A stretch of DNA of 64,000 nucleotides from an uncultured Lachnospiraceae bacterium (lineage in GTDB: Bacteria; Bacillota; Clostridia; Lachnospirales; Lachnospiraceae), in NCBI GenBank assembly GCA_910579685.1, contig CAJTVN010000016.1, forward strand, positions 38,875 to 102,874. The letters run 5' to 3'. Shown piece by piece: positions 16,902 through 25,345 of the stretch; position 1 is the stretch's first letter; each line of letters begins with the position of its first letter. Made by a program: the position numbers and the translations under genes. The notes beneath the pieces were generated by a model. It saw only the letters and a program-made list of their open reading frames with translations, searched no databases and had not been told where the DNA came from.

Positions 16902-17813
16902 ATGATGACTTTTGGACAGAAACTTAAGGCTTTGCTAAAGGAGAAGGACATGACGCAGGAAAATCTGGCGGAGCTTCTGGATGTGTCCCGGCAGGCCGTG
17001 GGAAAGTGGGCCAATGACAAAGGGATCCCGGAGGTGGATAAGTTGGTGCAGATCAGCAATATTTTTGGTGTCTCCCTGGATTACCTTCTCAGAGAAGAGC
17101 AGGAGGAGGAAAGGGAAAGAACAGGCACGGGGTTTTACGTCAGCAGGGAAATGATTGAGGGATTTTTGTCCTACAGGCAGGAGAGTGCGAAAAGGATTGC
17201 GGCGGGTACCGCCTTGATCATTCTTTCGGAGCTTGTGGACTGTTTTTTTCTCCCGGGAAAAAACTCCATGCTGCTTTACAATGTGCTTTACAATGCGGTC
17301 TTTTTGTCCGGAATCGCCGTTCTGATATGGAACGGGCTAAAGCCCAGGAAATACCGGGAGATCGGGTCAAGGCAGCTCTTGTTTGACGAGGGCGTGATCC
17401 GGGAATTCCGGGAGCAAAGTGAGAGAAACCGGAAAAAGTATGCGCTGATGTTTATCGCAGGCGCCGCCCTGATGCTTCTTGGCCCGGAGATCGCAGAGTT
17501 TGTGGCGGGCCGCTTTGGACGGTGGATGGGAAACGCCGCAGACCAGATCCTTCTGGCTGCCTGGTCCGGTCTCTTTATTCTGGCAGGCATGAGCCTTTAT
17601 GCGGAGAATCTGCTTCTTCGGGGAACCCCGAAGAAGGACAGGAAAGGAAAATACGCATGGCTTTACGGGGCGGTTCCGGTGACGGCCCTCCTGGTACTGA
17701 TCGGATATGTGACAAATGCCTGGAGGCCGGCCATGCCGGTTCTTATCTTGTTCTGTGTTCTTCTGGTCACGGTGTGTAAGCTGATTGTGGAGGGAAGGGA
17801 GAGAAAAGAATGA
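16902..17813 (+). CDS. XRE-family regulator with C-terminal membrane domain
   Basis: Residues 1-65 form a Cro/C1-type helix-turn-helix (KLKALLKEKDMTQENLAELLDVSRQAVGKWANDKGIPEVDKLVQISNIFGVSLDYLL). The remaining 240 residues carry about five hydrophobic helices, so this is a membrane-tethered DNA-binding protein, a design common in Clostridia. GGAGG precedes two adjacent ATG codons (16902, 16905). The stop overlaps the start of the downstream lipoprotein gene as ATGA, so the two are co-translated and the lipoprotein may report an envelope signal. I see no certain operator; GACAG...CTGTC near 16820-16835 is a weak candidate. Confidence 0.85.
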   Translation: MMTFGQKLKALLKEKDMTQENLAELLDVSRQAVGKWANDKGIPEVDKLVQISNIFGVSLDYLLREEQEEERERTGTGFYVSREMIEGFLSYRQESAKRIAAGTALIILSELVDCFFLPGKNSMLLYNVLYNAVFLSGIAVLIWNGLKPRKYREIGSRQLLFDEGVIREFREQSERNRKKYALMFIAGAALMLLGPEIAEFVAGRFGRWMGNAADQILLAAWSGLFILAGMSLYAENLLLRGTPKKDRKGKYAWLYGAVPVTALLVLIGYVTNAWRPAMPVLILFCVLLVTVCKLIVEGRERKE

Positions 17814-18283
17814 GAAAGGAAATATTTGCGCTGGCAATTCTCGGCATCATCGCCTGTCTGGGCGGCTGCAGGAATTTTGAGGAAAAAGAGACGCTTCATA
17901 CCGCCAGACTGGAGGTTTATGAGGCGGACGGGACCACGCTGATAAACACGGTGGAGGATGAGGAAGCCGTGGCCCGGTTTGAAGCGGGCGGATGGGGGCA
18001 GGAGGATGGTATTTCTTCCGATGTGGATCCGGCGGGCAAAGACCTGGAAGGCCGGGAGCCTCTTTTTATGATCGCCGCAATGAAGGAGCCGGCGGCGCTC
18101 ATAAACAATGGAAAGATGGAAAAAACGTTTACCATCACCGTCTACGAAGGCACGGACGTGGTAAAGATGATGGTAATGCCACAGATCGTCGAAAATATAG
18201 GCTTGTCAGAGGAGCTTCTGACCTTTTATTTTGAGGTTCCCGAGGAGGATATGGAGTTTTTCCTGTCCCTTGCCGGGGATTAG
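17810..18283 (+). CDS. Small lipoprotein, unknown function
   Basis: This 157-residue protein has a lipoprotein signal (lipobox CLGGC, C20) and a mature part of about 137 residues rich in beta-strand patterns and acidic residues. I do not recognise the family. It overlaps the stop of the membrane-bound XRE regulator by four bases, which suggests a linked role in envelope sensing. No paralogue lies elsewhere in the window. Confidence 0.7.
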   Translation: MRKEIFALAILGIIACLGGCRNFEEKETLHTARLEVYEADGTTLINTVEDEEAVARFEAGGWGQEDGISSDVDPAGKDLEGREPLFMIAAMKEPAALINNGKMEKTFTITVYEGTDVVKMMVMPQIVENIGLSEELLTFYFEVPEEDMEFFLSLAGD

Positions 18284-18331
18284 GCTTTTGTAAAGAAAGA
18301 TATTACATAAAATTATTTGAGAAATAATTTA

Positions 18332-18360
18332 TTGAAAAGCGTTAAAGCTTAAAGTATGAT
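18332..18360 (+). promoter_or_regulatory. Promoter of the toxin-antitoxin module, split by an insertion
   Basis: TTGAAA (18332-18337) and TATGAT (18355-18360) are exactly 17 bases apart. The -10 box lies in the 11-bp sequence duplicated by the element at 18362-18575, so before insertion this promoter sat directly before the antitoxin gene's ribosome binding site. Confidence 0.6.
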
Positions 18361-18361
18361 A

Positions 18362-18575
18362 TAGGTAATTGCGAAACAGTAAGTTGCTGAAATATTCAGA
18401 CAATATTTCTCCTCAAATCCTGTTTCGCCAAGCATTCCATCAAGCCCAGTAAAGCATAAGTCAGTCGAGCAAAGGCTCTCCTGCCTTCTATGGTCTTGAT
18501 TCCATGGCGAATAAGGCTTTTCGCAGAAAGTATTGTCTGAATATTCTGCAAATTTACAAGTTTCGCAATTACCTA
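18362..18575. mobile_element. MITE-like element with ~50-bp terminal inverted repeats
   Basis: This 214-bp element has no coding capacity. Its ends are inverted repeats, with the outer 16 bases (TAGGTAATTGCGAAAC) perfect and the similarity continuing to about 50 bases (shared inner block AATATTCAGACAATA). It is flanked by perfect 11-bp direct repeats AAAGTATGATA at 18351-18361 and 18576-18586, the expected target-site duplication. The inner sequence shows no transposase remnant. It was presumably moved by a transposase supplied from elsewhere in the genome; I cannot name the family. Confidence 0.85.
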
Positions 18576-18608
18576 AAAGTATGATAGAAAAAAAGGAGGA
18601 GGGATTGA

Positions 18609-18851
18609 ATGACACGAATCAAAGAAAAGGCGGTTGAAATGATTCAACGCATACCTGATGATGATATGTTTTATGTAATCAATATCCTTCAGAATTTGGA
18701 AGAAATGACCGCAAGGAAAGATACTGAAAGAGAACAGGCTATGGCAGCATTTCAGGATATACTGAAGTATAGAGGAAGACTGCCGGAAGACTTCGATGCG
18801 GATAAGGAACTGGCAGAGGCAAGGGAGGAGAAGTATGGTAATCTTGGTTGA
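18609..18851 (+). CDS. Antitoxin-like small protein (partner of PIN toxin)
   Basis: This 80-residue, highly charged, mostly helical protein overlaps the following PIN-domain reading frame by 17 bases, the classic antitoxin-toxin order. Its N-terminus (MTRIKEKAVEMIQRIPDDDMFYVINILQNLEEM) is like antitoxins found before PIN or RelE toxins in Firmicutes. The ATG at 18609 lies shortly after GGAGGAGGG. The promoter has been displaced by the MITE-like element immediately upstream. Because the toxin is broken, the protein may no longer have a partner. Confidence 0.7.
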   Translation: MTRIKEKAVEMIQRIPDDDMFYVINILQNLEEMTARKDTEREQAMAAFQDILKYRGRLPEDFDADKELAEAREEKYGNLG

Positions 18852-19149
18852 TACAAATATTCTTATAGATGTTATTGTCAATCGAGAGCCGTATGCTGAG
18901 TATGGAAAGAGGATATTGGAAAAATGTGCCAAAAGAGAAGTGACAGGCATTATGGCGACTGCCGCAGGGGTCAATACGCTCTGCTGCGTTGCAAGTTTGA
19001 TGCCCCGCCAGTTTGCTACGGGGTTGTTGACTGCACACTCGTGGAATCCGGAGACGGGTATGGAGAGAGTTCTGAAATACGGAATCGCCTGTTTTCAAAA
19101 ACGATGCAGGGTGATGATGGAATCGGAAGAAAAAATCGAAAAATTATAA
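18835..19149 (+). pseudogene. PIN-domain toxin (VapC-like), C-terminal part replaced
   Basis: The reading frame starts as a good PIN ribonuclease (MVILVDTNILIDVIVNREPY, with the first catalytic aspartate in VDTN and an acidic pocket to follow). After about residue 42 (TGIMATAA) the sequence no longer looks like a PIN domain. From about 18961 the DNA matches a repeat that also occurs, inverted, at 51766-51850. The usual later acidic residues are missing, so the toxin should be inactive. Start ATG at 18835 follows GGAGGAG and overlaps the antitoxin gene. Confidence 0.7.
18961..19036. repeat. Dispersed repeat, copy 1 (inside PIN gene)
   Basis: Shared blocks with the inverted copy at 51766-51850 include GCGTTGCAAGTTTGATGCCC and the small hairpin CCCCG...CGGGG followed by a TTGACT-like end. 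Indels of a few bases separate the blocks. The match shows that repeat DNA, not toxin sequence, encodes the end of this reading frame. Confidence 0.7.
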
Positions 19150-19159
19150 ATGTTATGAT

Positions 19160-19206
19160 AGAATAATGGCATATTTAGAATTACAATCTAAATATGCCAT
19201 TATTCT
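19160..19206. repeat. Perfect 20-bp inverted repeat
   Basis: AGAATAATGGCATATTTAGA (19160-19179) is followed after 7 bases by its exact reverse complement (19187-19206). There is no T-run after it, so it is not a standard terminator; it may be a transcript-stabilising hairpin or remnant of a mobile element. Confidence 0.75.
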
Positions 19207-19225
19207 GCTGTAGGAGATGATTTTA

Positions 19226-20364
19226 ATGGATTATATTCACAGAGCGCTCGAAGAGAGACTGCAAAAATATGAGAAGACGTACAAGGCGATCTGTTTTTGA
19301 CCTTAAATCCCCCGCCCGTTACCATTGACGAGGTGCAGAGAGCGAAAGAGCTGTTTCGTTATATCAAGATCAAATGTGATGAGAGCGGAGAGAAGGGGGT
19401 GTTTTGTCTCTCCGGTTCCCAGCCCTTTCATCTGATGCAGAATGTTTCGGAATCCCTGTCCGGAAGAATCGGGATTCTGGAGCTCTCGGGTTTATCCATG
19501 AGGGAGAGCTGCGGCGATCCCTTCAACCGGCATTTCCTTCCCACGCTGGAATATGTGGCACAGAGGAGAAAAACAGGAAAGAAACCGGAAAATATTTGGG
19601 AAGTGATTCACAGAGGCGGATATCCGGAGCTTTGGAACGGGCAGAAGGAGTGGAGCGCCTTTTATGCGGATTACGTGAGAACCTATGTGGAGAGAGATGT
19701 CCGGGATCTGGCAGCGGTACAGGATTTGAACGCTTTCAGGCAATTGCTGATTGCCGCAGCGGCAAGAACCGGACAGGTCATAAATTATTCCGCCATAGCC
19801 TCGGAAATCGGGAAGGATGTGGGAACCGTAAAAAGCTGGATCTCCATCCTGGAGGCGTCAGGAATCGTTTATCTGCTGGAGCCGTATACCTCCGGCCTTT
19901 TAAAACGGGCAATCCGCTCTCCCAAGCTGTATTTCCGGGATACCGGACTCGTGTGTTATCTCACCAGATGGCTGACTGCGGAGAACCTGGCTTATGGCGC
20001 AATGAGCGGGCCTGTTTTCGAAACATTTGCGGTCAGTGAGATTTTAAAATCCTTCTCAAACGAAGGGCTGGACTGTCGGCACTTTGTTTCGTACTACCGG
20101 GGACGTGACAGGAAAAAAGTCAAAGAGGATGGAGAGACGAGAGAACTGGAAATGGAAATTGACCTGATCATTGAGGAAAACGGAGTCCTTTATCCGGTGG
20201 AGATCAAAAAGAGCACGCAGGCTAAGGCAATTATGGCCTCTGCCTTCCCGGTGCTGGATCAGGTTCCGGGAAAGACAAGAGGCATGGGTGCGGTTGTGTG
20301 TAACTGCCCGGATGTGGGGGCCCTGCGGGAGAATGTCCTGCAGATTCCGGTCTGGTATATATAA
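19226..20364 (+). pseudogene. DUF4143-type AAA ATPase, Walker A region deleted
   Basis: The gene starts normally at ATG 19226 (MDYIHRALEERLQKYEKTYKAIC), then stops at 19298-19300. In another frame from about 19301 it resumes with the family block TIDEVQRAKELFRYIK, sensor-like SGSQPFHLMQNVSESLSGRIGIL and a complete C-terminal DUF4143/nuclease-like part (DFIVEIKKS-type ending VLYPVEIKKST). The roughly 60 residues with the P-loop (GPRQVGKT in relatives) are missing, so an internal deletion with frame change has removed nucleotide binding. A related intact gene lies converging at 20395-21720. Confidence 0.8.
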
Positions 20365-20394
20365 ATGTTGGGTCAAAAGGTATTTTGTTGTTAA

Positions 20395-21720
20395 CTATAA
20401 TGTAAGGCCAATCAGCCGGTCCGTCTGGTCAGCCATAAACAAGGGAATATTCAGAACATCACCATCCAGCTTCAGGTTATTCAGGGAGAACCGGATGCGG
20501 AGTTTGACCTGATCCGGAAACAGCTCCTTATATTTCCGCAGGCTTTTGCTGGCGATATTGGCCTCGGACTTGACCTCCACAGGAAAAATGTCATTTTCCC
20601 GCTGAATGAGGAAATCCACTTCATAGGGAGGGTTATTCCGGCTCCAGTATCGGGGAACCACTTCAAACTGCGTGGTCAACGTCTGAAGTACAAAGTTTTC
20701 CGTCAGTGCGCCTTTAAACTCGGTAAACAGGCGATTGCCTTCGCCGAAGGCGGTAGGAGCCAGCTGCGCCAGCCGGCGGAGCAGACCCACATCCGCCAGG
20801 TAGATTTTAAATGCGGACAGATCGTCATAGGCAGTCACCGGCAGGCCGGGAGCCGTGCTGCGGTAAATTTTATGCACCAGTCCGGCATCTACCAGCCACT
20901 GCAGAGCGTCCTCGTATTCACGGGCTCTTGCCCCCTCTTTGACGACCTTGTAGATAAACTTCTTATTCTCCCGTGCCAGCTGGGACGGTATGGATCTCCA
21001 GACCATGGAGATTTTGGGAAACTCGTTAATATTCGGGTGTTTGGCAAAATCCCGTTCATAGGCGCCAATGATTCCGGACAGGGCCTCCTGCATAGCGGAA
21101 ACATCCTGCGCCTGCGTCCACATCAGCACGGGTTCCGGCATGCCTCCGGTGACATAGTACATTTTCAGTTTTTCATAAAGAGGATTAAAGAACGCATCCG
21201 GAATCGGTTCTATGGTATCTGCGCCTTCCAGGAAACGTACAAGATTTTCATCGCCGTTGGCAAGAAGGAATTCCGTGAAGGTCATGGGATCAATCCGCAT
21301 GAAGTTGACCTTGCCCACCGGGAAAGAGGATGGCTTTGCCAGAGCAATTCCCAGAAGGGAACCGGCACAGGCAATATGATACTGCGGAGCGTTTTCACAG
21401 AAATACTTCATAGTGTTGATAACCTTGGCGCAATCCTGTATCTCGTCAAAGATGATAAGGGTCTTTTCCGGTACGATTTTCTGACCGCTGGCCATCATCA
21501 GATTTTGCAGGATTCTATGCACATCCTTTGTGGTCTCAAAAAACTGCTTGTACTCTTCATTTTCATCAAAGTTAAAGTAGGCTGTGTTTTCATAACAGCG
21601 TCTGCCGAATTCTTTCAGAATCCAGGTTTTACCTACCTGACGCACGCCTTTTAAGATCAGCGGTTTGCGGTAGGGAGAATTCTTCCAGGCAAGAAGCCGG
21701 TTCAAAATCAATCGTTCCAT
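20395..21720 (-). CDS. ATP-binding protein, AAA_14 + DUF4143
   Basis: This 441-residue protein has Walker A GVRQVGKT near residues 25-32, Walker B LIIFDEIQ near residue 90, and a C-terminal DUF4143 domain with a restriction-endonuclease-like core (PPYEVDFLIQRENDIFPVEVKSE). Such proteins are common in anaerobes; their job is not established, although mobile-element or defence roles have been suggested. It starts at ATG 21720, with the weak context typical of this family. It converges on the decayed relative at 19226, with 30 bases between them. It belongs to a different subgroup, so it is not a simple duplicate. Confidence 0.88.
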   Translation of the reverse strand: MERLILNRLLAWKNSPYRKPLILKGVRQVGKTWILKEFGRRCYENTAYFNFDENEEYKQFFETTKDVHRILQNLMMASGQKIVPEKTLIIFDEIQDCAKVINTMKYFCENAPQYHIACAGSLLGIALAKPSSFPVGKVNFMRIDPMTFTEFLLANGDENLVRFLEGADTIEPIPDAFFNPLYEKLKMYYVTGGMPEPVLMWTQAQDVSAMQEALSGIIGAYERDFAKHPNINEFPKISMVWRSIPSQLARENKKFIYKVVKEGARAREYEDALQWLVDAGLVHKIYRSTAPGLPVTAYDDLSAFKIYLADVGLLRRLAQLAPTAFGEGNRLFTEFKGALTENFVLQTLTTQFEVVPRYWSRNNPPYEVDFLIQRENDIFPVEVKSEANIASKSLRKYKELFPDQVKLRIRFSLNNLKLDGDVLNIPLFMADQTDRLIGLTL

Positions 21721-21827
21721 ACATATACCACACTTTCACACTTTTATTGATGTTTATGTGTTGCTGTATCACATTTTTATTATATACTTTCGGCAAAAAA
21801 GTTGCAACCGCACAAGTGGAAAAATAC

Positions 21828-21879
21828 TTGACATTCTGGTTTACAACGTGTAAACTATAATTGATTTACAGGTTGTAAA
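21828..21879 (+). promoter_or_regulatory. BlaI-type promoter with two operators
   Basis: TTGACA (21828-21833) and TAAACT (21851-21856) are 17 bases apart; TATAAT at 21856-21861 is an alternative -10. Two dyads of the BlaI/MecI kind overlap and follow it: TTTACAACGTGTAAA (21840-21854) and TTTACAGGTTGTAAA (21865-21879), with centres 25 bases apart. This is tight autoregulation of the pair that follows. Confidence 0.85.
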
Positions 21880-21895
21880 CCAGAGAGGGGGAAAA

Positions 21896-22255
21896 ATGAT
21901 GGAATACAAGCTTGGAGTGATCGAGATGAGATTTGCGGATATCATATGGGAAAACGAGCCTCTGCAGTCCGGGGAGCTGGTAAGGCTGTGCGAGAAGGAG
22001 CTTGGCTGGAAGAAATCAACCACCTACACGATTTTGCGAAGGCTCTGTGAGAGGGGGCTTTTCCAAAACCAGGAAGGAAGTGTGACCTCGCTTTTGTCAA
22101 AGGAGGAGTTTGCGGCAAGGCAGAGCGAGGAGTTTGTGGAGGAAGCCTTCGAAGGGTCGCTTCCCAGATTTCTGGCGGCCTTTACCAGGAGGAAGAAGCT
22201 GACGGATCAGGAGATTGCGGAATTGCAGAGGATAATCGAAGAGAGTGGGAGGTGA
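21896..22255 (+). CDS. BlaI/MecI/CopY-family repressor
   Basis: This winged-helix repressor of 119 residues resembles BlaI. The DNA-binding part covers residues 1-75 (IIWENEPLQSGELVRLCEKELGWKKSTTYTILRRLCERGL) and the dimerisation and protease-sensitive part follows. It is expected to bind the two TTTACA-N3-TGTAAA operators in its own promoter and to be inactivated when the M56 sensor protease encoded next is triggered. There is a GAGAGGGGG site before ATG 21896. The next gene begins six bases after its stop. Confidence 0.92.
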   Translation: MMEYKLGVIEMRFADIIWENEPLQSGELVRLCEKELGWKKSTTYTILRRLCERGLFQNQEGSVTSLLSKEEFAARQSEEFVEEAFEGSLPRFLAAFTRRKKLTDQEIAELQRIIEESGR

Positions 22256-22261
22256 AAGGCC

Positions 22262-24136
22262 ATGTGGATACCAGAGCTTTTGGGAAAATTGTTTTTGGCA
22301 GTGCTTCGAATGAGCCTGAGGGGCAACGTTGTGATCCTGTTTGTGCTGGTTTTGCGACTGCTTTTCAGGAAAGCGCCCCGGTTGTGCAGCTATCTTCTCT
22401 GGGCGGCGGTTCTGTTGCGGCTGCTGTGCCCTTTCTCCATGACAGGGGATTTTTCCGTTTTTTGCCTTTTCCGGATCGGGGAGGCGCAGGAAATGATCCA
22501 CACATCCCAGAGCGGAGCGCAGAGGCTGGATCGGCTGCTTTCAGGAATCGAAACCTATACGGATGGGGGAGAAGACAGGACCGGTCCGGAAGCGGGAGAT
22601 TTGGAGAAGATGGAGCGGACGGACGCTTTTGCGGCTCCCGCAGCGGAGAATCGGGGCCGGTCCGTGTTCTATGCCGTGGCACGGACGGCGGCCTGGGTCT
22701 GGCTTGCGGGAATTCTGGTCATGACGGTCCACGGCCTTATCGGGCTTGTCCGCCTGAAAAGAAAGCTTACGGGCAGCATACGTCTTCGGGACAACATTTT
22801 TTTGTCGGATCACATTGCCTCGCCCTTTGTGCTGGGCCTTTTTGCGCCCGGGATTTATCTTCCAAGCGCACTCGGGGAAGAAGAGCAAAAATATATCCTG
22901 CTCCATGAGCAGATTCATATCAGGAGAAAGGATCCGCTTATCAAGATGGCCGCCTATGCGGCTCTTGTGATTCACTGGTTCAATCCTCTTGTGTGGCTTT
23001 CCTTTTTCCTTGTGGAGAAGGACATGGAGATGTCCTGCGACGAGGCGGTTCTGCGAATGCTGGGCGAGGGGATCCGGGCGGATTATTCAGGCTCCCTTCT
23101 TCGGCTTTCTGCGGGACGAGGTATGGTGGCGGGCACACCCCTTGCTTTTGGCGAAAACAATGTGGCGGCCCGGATCCGGAACGTGATCCGTTACAGAAGG
23201 CCTGCGGCCCGGGTGGTTTTGCCTGCGGCCGTGCTTGCGCTGACGCTCACTGCCTGTCTGATGACGGATCCGGCTGTCGGTCCGGCGGATGAGAAACAGG
23301 AAGCACAGGAGAAACAGGAAACACAGGAAAAACAGGAAACGGACGAAACGGCAAAGCGGCTCGAAAAATCGGCGCAGGAGCTTGCCCTGTTAAAGGACGA
23401 GGAAGTGAAGCAGATAGCGGCATTGGAGGAGGCGTTCAAGGAGGAAGTGCGTCTGCAGGAAGCGTCAGGGGAAATCGGAAAGTGGGCTGCGGCGACCTGT
23501 GCCAGGGACGGCAGGACGGTTCTTTCCATGTGCAGCGAAGAACTCAGGGCTTTTTACGAAAAGGAGGGAATGACGGATGAAGGCGGCGTTTCCTTTGGCT
23601 GGTCCAGCCCCTGGCCGTGGGATGAGAAGAAGGACTACCGCATCATGGAGATCACGCAGAACCGTGCGCGGATCCTGTATTATGCCTGGACCTCCGATCC
23701 CCATGTGACGGTGTGGGAACAGAGCCTGTCCTGGCATTGGGAGGACGCAGGTCTTGTGATGGATGCGGCGAAGCTGGAGGTTCTGGATTCCATCTGCACG
23801 GCGGAGGAATTTTACAGGGCCTATCCGGAGGGAATCATTGACAATACGCCTGTGGATTATACTGCCAACGGAGCAGGAGAGGCTCTGAATCAGAATGCCG
23901 TAAATCACAGAAAAGACGGATACGTATCGCCGCTCTTTGAGCCGGAGACGGCGGCAGGAGCCCTGCTGAACCTTCTGACGGATGAGAACAAGGTACAGAT
24001 TACGGCGCAGAGAGAAGCGGGCAGGGCGCAGGTCGTCATTTATTTTCCGGAGGATGACAGCAGGGTTTATGTGACCATGGTGCAGCCTTACGGGGAGGAC
24101 GGGGTGTGGATGGCAGCGACCTTTATGGAAACCTAA
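22262..24136 (+). CDS. BlaR1-like M56 metalloprotease sensor with long C-terminal region
   Basis: The protein has 624 residues. N-terminal membrane helices and an M56 zinc protease domain carry the motif HEQIH (H215, E216, H219), a later conserved EMSCDEAVL and a further transmembrane segment near residue 320. After it comes a low-complexity stretch of KQE-type repeats (about residues 340-365), a helical coiled part and a C-terminal domain of about 230 residues. That domain is not a penicillin-binding sensor, because no SxxK/SxN/KTG set is visible. It therefore probably senses something other than beta-lactams, and no beta-lactamase gene lies nearby. It is co-transcribed with the BlaI-like repressor gene. 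Confidence 0.88.
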   Translation: MWIPELLGKLFLAVLRMSLRGNVVILFVLVLRLLFRKAPRLCSYLLWAAVLLRLLCPFSMTGDFSVFCLFRIGEAQEMIHTSQSGAQRLDRLLSGIETYTDGGEDRTGPEAGDLEKMERTDAFAAPAAENRGRSVFYAVARTAAWVWLAGILVMTVHGLIGLVRLKRKLTGSIRLRDNIFLSDHIASPFVLGLFAPGIYLPSALGEEEQKYILLHEQIHIRRKDPLIKMAAYAALVIHWFNPLVWLSFFLVEKDMEMSCDEAVLRMLGEGIRADYSGSLLRLSAGRGMVAGTPLAFGENNVAARIRNVIRYRRPAARVVLPAAVLALTLTACLMTDPAVGPADEKQEAQEKQETQEKQETDETAKRLEKSAQELALLKDEEVKQIAALEEAFKEEVRLQEASGEIGKWAAATCARDGRTVLSMCSEELRAFYEKEGMTDEGGVSFGWSSPWPWDEKKDYRIMEITQNRARILYYAWTSDPHVTVWEQSLSWHWEDAGLVMDAAKLEVLDSICTAEEFYRAYPEGIIDNTPVDYTANGAGEALNQNAVNHRKDGYVSPLFEPETAAGALLNLLTDENKVQITAQREAGRAQVVIYFPEDDSRVYVTMVQPYGEDGVWMAATFMET

Positions 24137-24168
24137 AATATTTCCATTCGTGCGGTTGCAAATATTTC

Positions 24169-24286
24169 TTGACAGGGAAGGAAAAGTGGATTATAGTATA
24201 ATTAATAAATGCAAACGTTTGCATTTGACAAATGGATGTTCTTAAACAGCATCCTTTGTTTTTACCGATAAATGCAAACGTTTGCG
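24169..24286 (+). promoter_or_regulatory. Promoter and two LacI operators of the alpha-glucan operon
   Basis: TTGACA (24169-24174) and TATAGT (24192-24197) are 17 bases apart. A perfect 20-bp palindrome, AAATGCAAACGTTTGCATTT (24207-24226), covers the likely transcription start, and a second site, TGCAAACGTTTGCG (24273-24286), lies just before the LacI gene's ribosome binding site. The 66-base spacing would suit DNA looping and autoregulation. Confidence 0.85.
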
Positions 24287-24301
24287 CAAAAGGAGATTGC
24301 T

Positions 24302-25345
24302 ATGAAGGCGACGATAAAAGATATTGCGAAAAAGGTGGGAGTCAATCCATCGACAGTGTCCCGGGTGATCAACGGGACGGCAAGTATTTCCAGTGAAACC
24401 AAGGAGAAAATCCAGGAAGCCATGCGGGAGCTGGATTACCATCCAAACAGTTTGGCCAGGAGCCTTGTAAACGGAAGCACCTTTACAATCGGGCTGGTGA
24501 TTGATGCGGGTGACAGTAACGCCTTTTCCAACGCTTTCTTTATCAGGAGTGTGTCGGCTATCGAGATGGTAACGCAGGAGAGAGGATACAATCTTCTCAT
24601 AACCAACGACAGCAACCGGGAGAATGAAAACGCAGTGAAAAACCTGGTTCTCGAGAATAAGGTGGACGGCGTGATCCTGCCGGTATCGTGTATGTCAGAG
24701 GAGCTCGTGGAGCTTCTGACACAAAAGGATTTTCCTTTTGTGGTCATGGGAGAGCCGGAGAGTGGGCTGGAGCGGAATTATTGGGTGGATATGAACAATG
24801 AGAATGGGAGCCGTCTGGCCGTGGAACATCTGATCGATGCGGGCTACAGACACCCGATCCTGTTTGTGGAAAATAAGGCTGCCATGTTTGAGAAAAAGAG
24901 AATACTGGGATTTCAAAAGCAGCTGGACTTAAGGGGAATAAAGGGAGGGGATTTGCTGGTCATTGAGTGTGGAACCGGTGCGGAGAAGATAAGAAATAAG
25001 GCAGAGGGGCTTTTGGAACAATGTCCGGGAGTGGACAGCATAATATGTACAAATAATATTGTGGCCTTTCACGTGATGAAGGAGCTTAAGAGGGGAGGTG
25101 TAAAAATACCGCAGGATATGGGGATTATAACCTTTGATAACTATCCGCTGGCGGAATATATGGAACCGCCTCTTACCGTGGTAGATGTGGATACCTATAA
25201 ACTGGGGGAGCTGGCCGCAAATATTTTGTTTGATAAAATGAAAAAGGAGGAGAGAAAGGAGAGGGAGTTTTTGGTTGACACACAGATTATTGTGCGCGGA
25301 TCAACGCAGAGAAGCGGGTTTGGAAGAAAGGAGGAGGAGAGGTGA
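24302..25345 (+). CDS. LacI-family regulator of the alpha-glucan operon
   Basis: The 347-residue protein has a LacI helix-turn-helix at residues 1-55 (TIKDIAKKVGVNPSTVSRVINGTASISSETKEKI...YHPNSLARSL) and a periplasmic-binding-protein-like sensing core. I place the start at ATG 24302, ten bases after AGGAG; the in-frame ATG at 24272 lies inside the second operator. It is the first gene of the operon and shares bases with the next start (GTG inside AGGTGA), so it controls itself and the GH13 and transporter genes. The inducer is probably a maltodextrin-like sugar. Confidence 0.92.
   Translation: MKATIKDIAKKVGVNPSTVSRVINGTASISSETKEKIQEAMRELDYHPNSLARSLVNGSTFTIGLVIDAGDSNAFSNAFFIRSVSAIEMVTQERGYNLLITNDSNRENENAVKNLVLENKVDGVILPVSCMSEELVELLTQKDFPFVVMGEPESGLERNYWVDMNNENGSRLAVEHLIDAGYRHPILFVENKAAMFEKKRILGFQKQLDLRGIKGGDLLVIECGTGAEKIRNKAEGLLEQCPGVDSIICTNNIVAFHVMKELKRGGVKIPQDMGIITFDNYPLAEYMEPPLTVVDVDTYKLGELAANILFDKMKKEERKEREFLVDTQIIVRGSTQRSGFGRKEEER

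Noticed and set aside
18284..18350. Terminator after the small lipoprotein gene
   Set aside because: No stem with a following T-run is visible; the AT-rich bases instead hold the -35 box of the toxin-antitoxin promoter.
23283..23345. Possible tandem DNA repeat or CRISPR-like array in the M56 gene
   Set aside because: It is a short coding repeat (KQE units) inside one gene, with no spacers.
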